The notes under the pieces: model-generated | Told to the model about the DNA's origin: nothing | What the model saw: only the letters and a program-made list of their open reading frames with translations | The model's database searches: none | Shown: positions 59,591 to 64,000 of the stretch, in pieces | Numbering within the stretch: position 1 is the stretch's first letter | Layout of the letters: each line of letters starts with the position of its first letter | From: Fagopyrum homotropicum | Lineage: Eukaryota; Streptophyta; Magnoliopsida; Caryophyllales; Polygonaceae | DNA length: 64,000 nt | NCBI GenBank assembly: GCA_033239125.1 | Contig: BSWB01000003.1 | Coordinates: 130,562,320-130,626,319, forward strand | Reading direction: 5' to 3' | Position numbers and translations under genes: made by a program

Positions 59591-59889
59591 TTTATTTATT
59601 TGAGTATGAATTTTGAGTGGAGTACGTGCAACGTGAATTTACTAATAATATTTAGAATAAGAGTAGAGAGTTTGAGAGTGTAAATAGTAAATAGTGTTTG
59701 CACGTGAGATTTGTTAATGAGAAGAGGTTGAGGCCAAGAAGTGCCATTTTTTAAACATATATGTAAAGCTACTCCGAGGGCAAGTGTGGGCGTAATTCGC
59801 GGTTTTGTCTCTTTGACCAACCCCTTTATTTCTCACTTCACTTTCTTATCACTATATATCAAAATCACAATTTTCTTTTCGCGATTTCT

Positions 59890-60090
59890 AAACGTTTCAT
59901 CGAATCACAACTACACACTTCGCATGCGTAGTTGATAAGGTTCTCAACTACAAATATTAATAACTACTTTTACCCTCATCATGTATGTGGTTGAATTTTT
60001 TTCAATGGACTTTAACTACACATCTGTAGTTGAGGACCCTATCAACATGCACGCAAAATGCGTAGTTGTGATGACTAATAGAGATTTTTT
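59890..60090. repeat. Palindromic CTACGC/GCGTAG repeat, copy 2
   Basis: Shares CAACTAC, CGCATGCGTAGTTG, TAGTTGAGGACCCTATCAAC and GCACGCAAAATGCGTAGTTG with 43920-44140, in the same order. Confidence 0.7.
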
Positions 60091-61388
60091 TTTTCTCTCA
60101 AATTGTACAACTTTGCAGTTACAATATATCATAAAAATTATCACATCCGATTGTAAACACTCCTTTGCTTTTGTATAATCTATATTACTTTAAAATTTTA
60201 GTATAAATTATTATACTAAAGTTTTGGTATCTCACCATCAAGGTTTTTGCTTCATAAAATCAACTGTTCTTCCAAGTCAGGAATAAAAGAGATGGACACA
60301 AGGGTCTATCCGGCCAAACTAGGAGTTAAACGTGCTTGAATTTGGCTCAGAGAAGAGAAGTTCGTCGAGTTGTTGCCCTCGGGTAAAACACACTCGTACC
60401 CTTGACTTTAATCTAATGCCATATTGGAACCGAGGTCGTTGGGCCATGATCCCATGCCAATCATGCATGCACGTGGAGTAAGTAAGATTTAAATTTTAGA
60501 GCGGTTACTAAATAATTAGGTTGCTTACCCATGTAACAATAACTCGTGTTGTCTTATTGCCAAATTAAGACAAATAACTTTAGAATTAGGCATGTTTTAG
60601 TGAGAGCAATTGAAGGATGTGTGATCTAATAAGAAGTCTTTGTGCATGCATGAACGATATGAGAATGTAATCTAAAAATATCGGATCTTACATTTTATTG
60701 ATAAATCGTACATTTATCAAGTAAGAAAACATGTAATCTTTATAAATACTATGTTCTTTTACTTTTTAGGGAAAAGATACGCATTTAAAATAGCGAGTAC
60801 CGTTTTATTACAAAATAAGCACACTATTGAACCTATCTATACACTATTTTGATATTCCCATATATATATATATATAATTTTGATTTATGTGAATTCGAAT
60901 TTCTGATATGTCACTTTCAGTTTATTAATTTGGTGTTGTTTGGATATCAGAACAAATAGGTCAAAATCGAGCAATAACAATGTCAGCTTTGAAGCCTCTC
61001 CTCTCATAATTATCTAATTTTGATTTGATTTTGGATTTTAAACATCGAGCTGATATGTGCTGTTTTCTTTTTGATAATTTAGGTTTATGAGGTGCGGATT
61101 TTTTTTTTTTTTTTTTTTTAATTTGTAGATGCTTCGTATCAATAGTTTTCAAAAGCTCTTTGGTGTAAATGATGAGGTATGAAATTTTTTTTATTGCATT
61201 GATTGATGAATTAGGCACAATCCTTTAGGTTTGGTTACCTTATCCGATTGATGATTTTAGATCGCAAATGGAGGGAGTCTCTCTAGATACACCGTGCTCT
61301 TTAATTGTTCGAGGTATGTTCTTCCTAACTCTCTTTCCTTATTGACAGAGATTTCAACCTTACTACGAAAAGCTAACCTTGGTAACTA
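60091..61388. other. Spacer
   Basis: Contains a (TA)n run near 60860 and a T23 run near 61098. GTTAAACGTGCTTG near 60330 resembles the 5S rRNA internal promoter box A, but nothing else of 5S is present. No gene. Confidence 0.5.
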
Positions 61389-63600
61389 TCTTTTTTTTGA
61401 TACATAGGTAAGAAAATTAGGTGGATTAGTTTCTTGAAACCGATCGACCTAAGACATTCTTGCGGATGAGGTCTTGAACATCTTCTAGAATAATATCTAA
61501 CGTCCATCATGTGGCTGAGCCGAGCGACCAAATTGATGTTCCTGAAAATATGTTGGACAAAAGAGTTAGTAAATCCCGAGATCATATTAGTAATATCAGT
61601 GACAATCATGTCCATTTCCCATGGAGGTTTCCATAGTCGTTTGATCGCATTGATAAGCATCAAGTTGTGCCCTTTGATCTCAATGGATCTAACCCCTATC
61701 CCCTTGGCCTTTTGAAGGCCTTACCGAAAAGCAAACACTTATGCCTCAAGTACAGAATCGGCACTGTATCTTCCGCTTCCCATATCAATAGGAACAACAC
61801 ATTGATTTCTAATGATGTAACCAAAAGAAAAATGGTTTTCTGAATTTTTTTGATGCATCAAAATTAAGTTTAAGAAACCCATCTTTTGTTCGTGTCCACG
61901 TTATGCTTTTAGTTTTCCTCCTTTGTTGGACATTCTTGATTTTATTATTATTCCGAATTTTTGTTAGCTTGTTTCCAATCGGCGATTTGATGAAGGCCAT
62001 ATGTTCCACCAAATGTCAGCAAGGTATCTCACCTCCGAAGCCGTTAATAGACCTATAAGGACAAAAAGAGCCTCTACAATGTTCCACTTGTCAAAGTCAT
62101 ATTTGAGTAAAAAGGATGAAATGTTATGATTGTCTATTGTTTGTAGCATATAGGGACATTGGAAGAACAAATGCTTGAAACTTTCTTTGTGATATTTACA
62201 AAATTCACAAATCATCACAACTAGAGTTCTTTGCTTGTCAAGGTTTTGTTTTGTTGGTAGACCATCAAGTGTTAGTTTCCATAGAATTTTTTTTATTTGG
62301 GCATCACGTTAATTTTTCATATCCATGTTTTATCCGTGGTGACACCCACCTTCTATTTTTGTATCATTTACATAGCTGATTTAGTTGAGTACCATCCTTC
62401 ATCGTTCTCCGCCAATATAGTCTATCTCTTATATCATTTTGGGAAGATTATAGCTTTTAATTTTTTCGATGATATTAATAGGTAGTAATGTGTTTAGTTG
62501 ATTTAATAGTTGATGATTTCACCGTTTATTCACGATATACGAGAAAGTACATTTGTTCTAATTTATCAAGTCCTTATTGGTCAAAATATCCTGAAGCGGT
62601 TTGTCATTGATCCATATGTCTTTCCAAAATCTAACTGTTTTTCCATCTCCAATCCGCCATCTAAGTCCTTTGTCAAAGTCTTCTCTTAACACTAGTTTCT
62701 TTCATTGCCATTATGCATTTTTCCCACAATGGTAGTTCTAGAGGCATGAGCCTTTAAGATATTTTTCTTCGACTATTTTAACTCAAATATTATATGTATC
62801 CGCCATGATCTTCCACAGAAGCTTCATTTGTAATGCTTTATTCATATCTTTTGCTTTCTTAATTCCGGTGCATCCAATGGTTTTTGGTTTGTAAATTTTA
62901 TCTCAACTGATAAGCGTGTGGAAATTAGGGCCTTTGTTCCAAAAGAAGTTTCCATTGAGCTGGTCCAATTTGAGGTGAATACTTATTGGTAACATGAATG
63001 ATTGAATTAAGTAACTTGGTTTGACATTGATGTTAAATTTTATTAGTGTTATTCTACCTTCCTGTGATAGTGACGATGCTTTCCACCTAGTAACTTGTTG
63101 TTTTGTTTTTATAATAACGTAATTAAAGTTATCCTTGTTTACTCAGCCATTAATGATAGGGCATTCGAGATATTGTTCAAGGTTATTCGTGGCATTGATT
63201 CCAAGGTGCCCTCAGATTCTTCTTTTATTATTTTGGTCAATGTTTGAAGTGGTTTGAAATGCTGATTTATGATAATTTATGACATGCTTTGAGAATTCAA
63301 AGTAGTCATTTAGAATTGATAGGATTTTGTTGCTTGCTTCTACTGATGTTTTTGTGAAAATAATGATGTCATCAACAAAGACTAAAAATTGTATTCTTGT
63401 TCCATTCTTTGTGATAGGAAAGCCTAAACACTTAGGCTTCTCGTTTGTCTTTATTTATATGTTTCTTGCTAGTACTTCCGCACAAATTGGTAATTTCTTT
63501 ACTGGATATATTACCATCTTTAGTTGTATGTGTTCTACGCCTTTTGTTGTTGATATACTGAGGAATCTATGTATATTACACTAGCTGAATGCAAGGATCT
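61389..63600 (-). pseudogene. RNase H-bearing LINE, decayed
   Basis: Minus strand. RT catalytic block FLVFVDDIIIFTKTSVEASN near 63380, then LGINATNNLEQYLECPI (near 63170), QGRITLIKFNI-type thumb text, GIKKAKDMNKALQMKLLWKI (near 62830) and GLRWRIGDGKTVRFWKDIW (near 62640). A zf-RVT module follows (CEFCKYHKESFKHLFFQCPY, 62150-62210), then an RNase H start (ITWTRTKDGFLKLNFDAS, about 61870) and its C-terminal end (about 61500). The 3' end is TATGTATC followed by A8 at 61389. Frames are broken repeatedly. Text upstream of the catalytic block is not recognisable, so it is 5' truncated. Confidence 0.88.
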
Positions 63601-64000
63601 TTGCTCTGATTTTTCAAAGTTGAAAACAGTTATTTATTAGGCTAGTTCTACACTTCTACAATTGATAATATCTTTACAAGATAGATTATGTTTTGAATTG
63701 TGGACGAATTGAGTTTTTTTTTTTTGATATTGAGTGTTTTTTAACTATTAATATCCTTACAAAATATAGAAATAAACATATTTAGTCTTACAATCTCAAA
63801 TAAACATACTTAGTTTCAAAATGAAAGAATGAACCATGCATTTTGCAAATCAACACCAACCGAACAACATAATCAACTAAGGAAAAAAATAATAAAAAAT
63901 GTAAGTCAGAAAAAGTGAAGAAGAAGAAGAAGAAGAAGAAGAAGAAGAAGGCTTCATTGAAGAATAAGAAGATCGGTGTCTTGCTTCCGGAAACCACAAT
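63601..64000. other. Spacer with a (GAA)n run
   Basis: A GAA trinucleotide repeat spans about 63918-63950. No gene recognised. Confidence 0.6.

Noticed and set aside
60310..60360. Possible 5S rRNA-derived sequence (GTTAAACGTGCTTG)
   Set aside because: Only the box A-like word is present; the intermediate element and box C (GGATGGGTGACC-type) are absent.
1..64000. tRNA genes, rRNA genes, CRISPR arrays, bacterial operons or organellar DNA
   Set aside because: None was recognisable. The coding signals are those of a plant nuclear genome.

Overview
The window looks like a gene-poor, transposon-dense stretch of a flowering-plant nuclear genome, probably a eudicot. The evidence is intronless AP2/ERF plant gene architecture, plant-type LINEs with an RNase H domain, Ty3/gypsy chromovirus, Ty1/copia, hAT, CACTA, Mutator-like and Helitron-like remains, and long AT-rich spacers. 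Only one convincing intact host gene is present: a cytokinin response factor (CRF-type ERF) at 58268-59233, with a TATA box about 180 bp upstream of its ATG. Nothing bacterial, organellar or CRISPR-like was seen. Species was not assigned.

Layout. 1-4030: a LINE split by a non-autonomous CACTA element (990-3083, GAA target-site duplication). 4280-5990: a second, badly decayed LINE. 6779-9148: a Helitron-like unit holding a small inverted-repeat MITE (7773-7946) and a 1.03-kb Mutator-like element (7986-9014) that is one giant palindrome. 10269-20559: a complete chromodomain-type Ty3/gypsy element with 2.4-kb LTRs and a TCGTG duplication. It is dead through eight in-frame stops and a frameshift, and it sits inside an older repeat that has a second copy at about 34600-35700. 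21662-21835: a 174-bp hAT MITE with a perfect 8-bp duplication. 21985-22690: a diverged tandem array. 23764-26052: a retroposed unit of unclear identity with a 17-bp duplication, a poly(A) tail and a 38-bp perfect palindrome; its relative lies near 48040-48445.

26070-40670: mostly AT-rich spacer with a short LINE tail (27704-28344), a solo LTR (30498-31247), a Ty1/copia remnant (33270-34600, minus), a Helitron-like end (35923), a 5'-truncated LINE (37400-38960, minus) inserted in an older LINE RNase H remnant, and tandem repeats. 41109-43302 (minus): a hAT transposase pseudogene. 44500-46142: a solo LTR distantly related to the 10-kb Ty3 element. 52070-54525: Ty3/gypsy remnants in two orientations. 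57240-59300: promoter and CRF gene. 61389-63590 (minus): a third LINE type with reverse transcriptase, zinc-finger and RNase H parts.

The elements form a layered insertion history rather than a pathway: most are nested in, or cut by, younger ones, and several insertions are dated relative to each other by their target-site duplications. No new multi-gene system was found. The most unusual items are the full-length palindromic element, the retroposon pair with a conserved 3' hairpin, the repeat-bearing hAT transposase N-terminus, and the splice-donor-like repeats inside the long LTRs.
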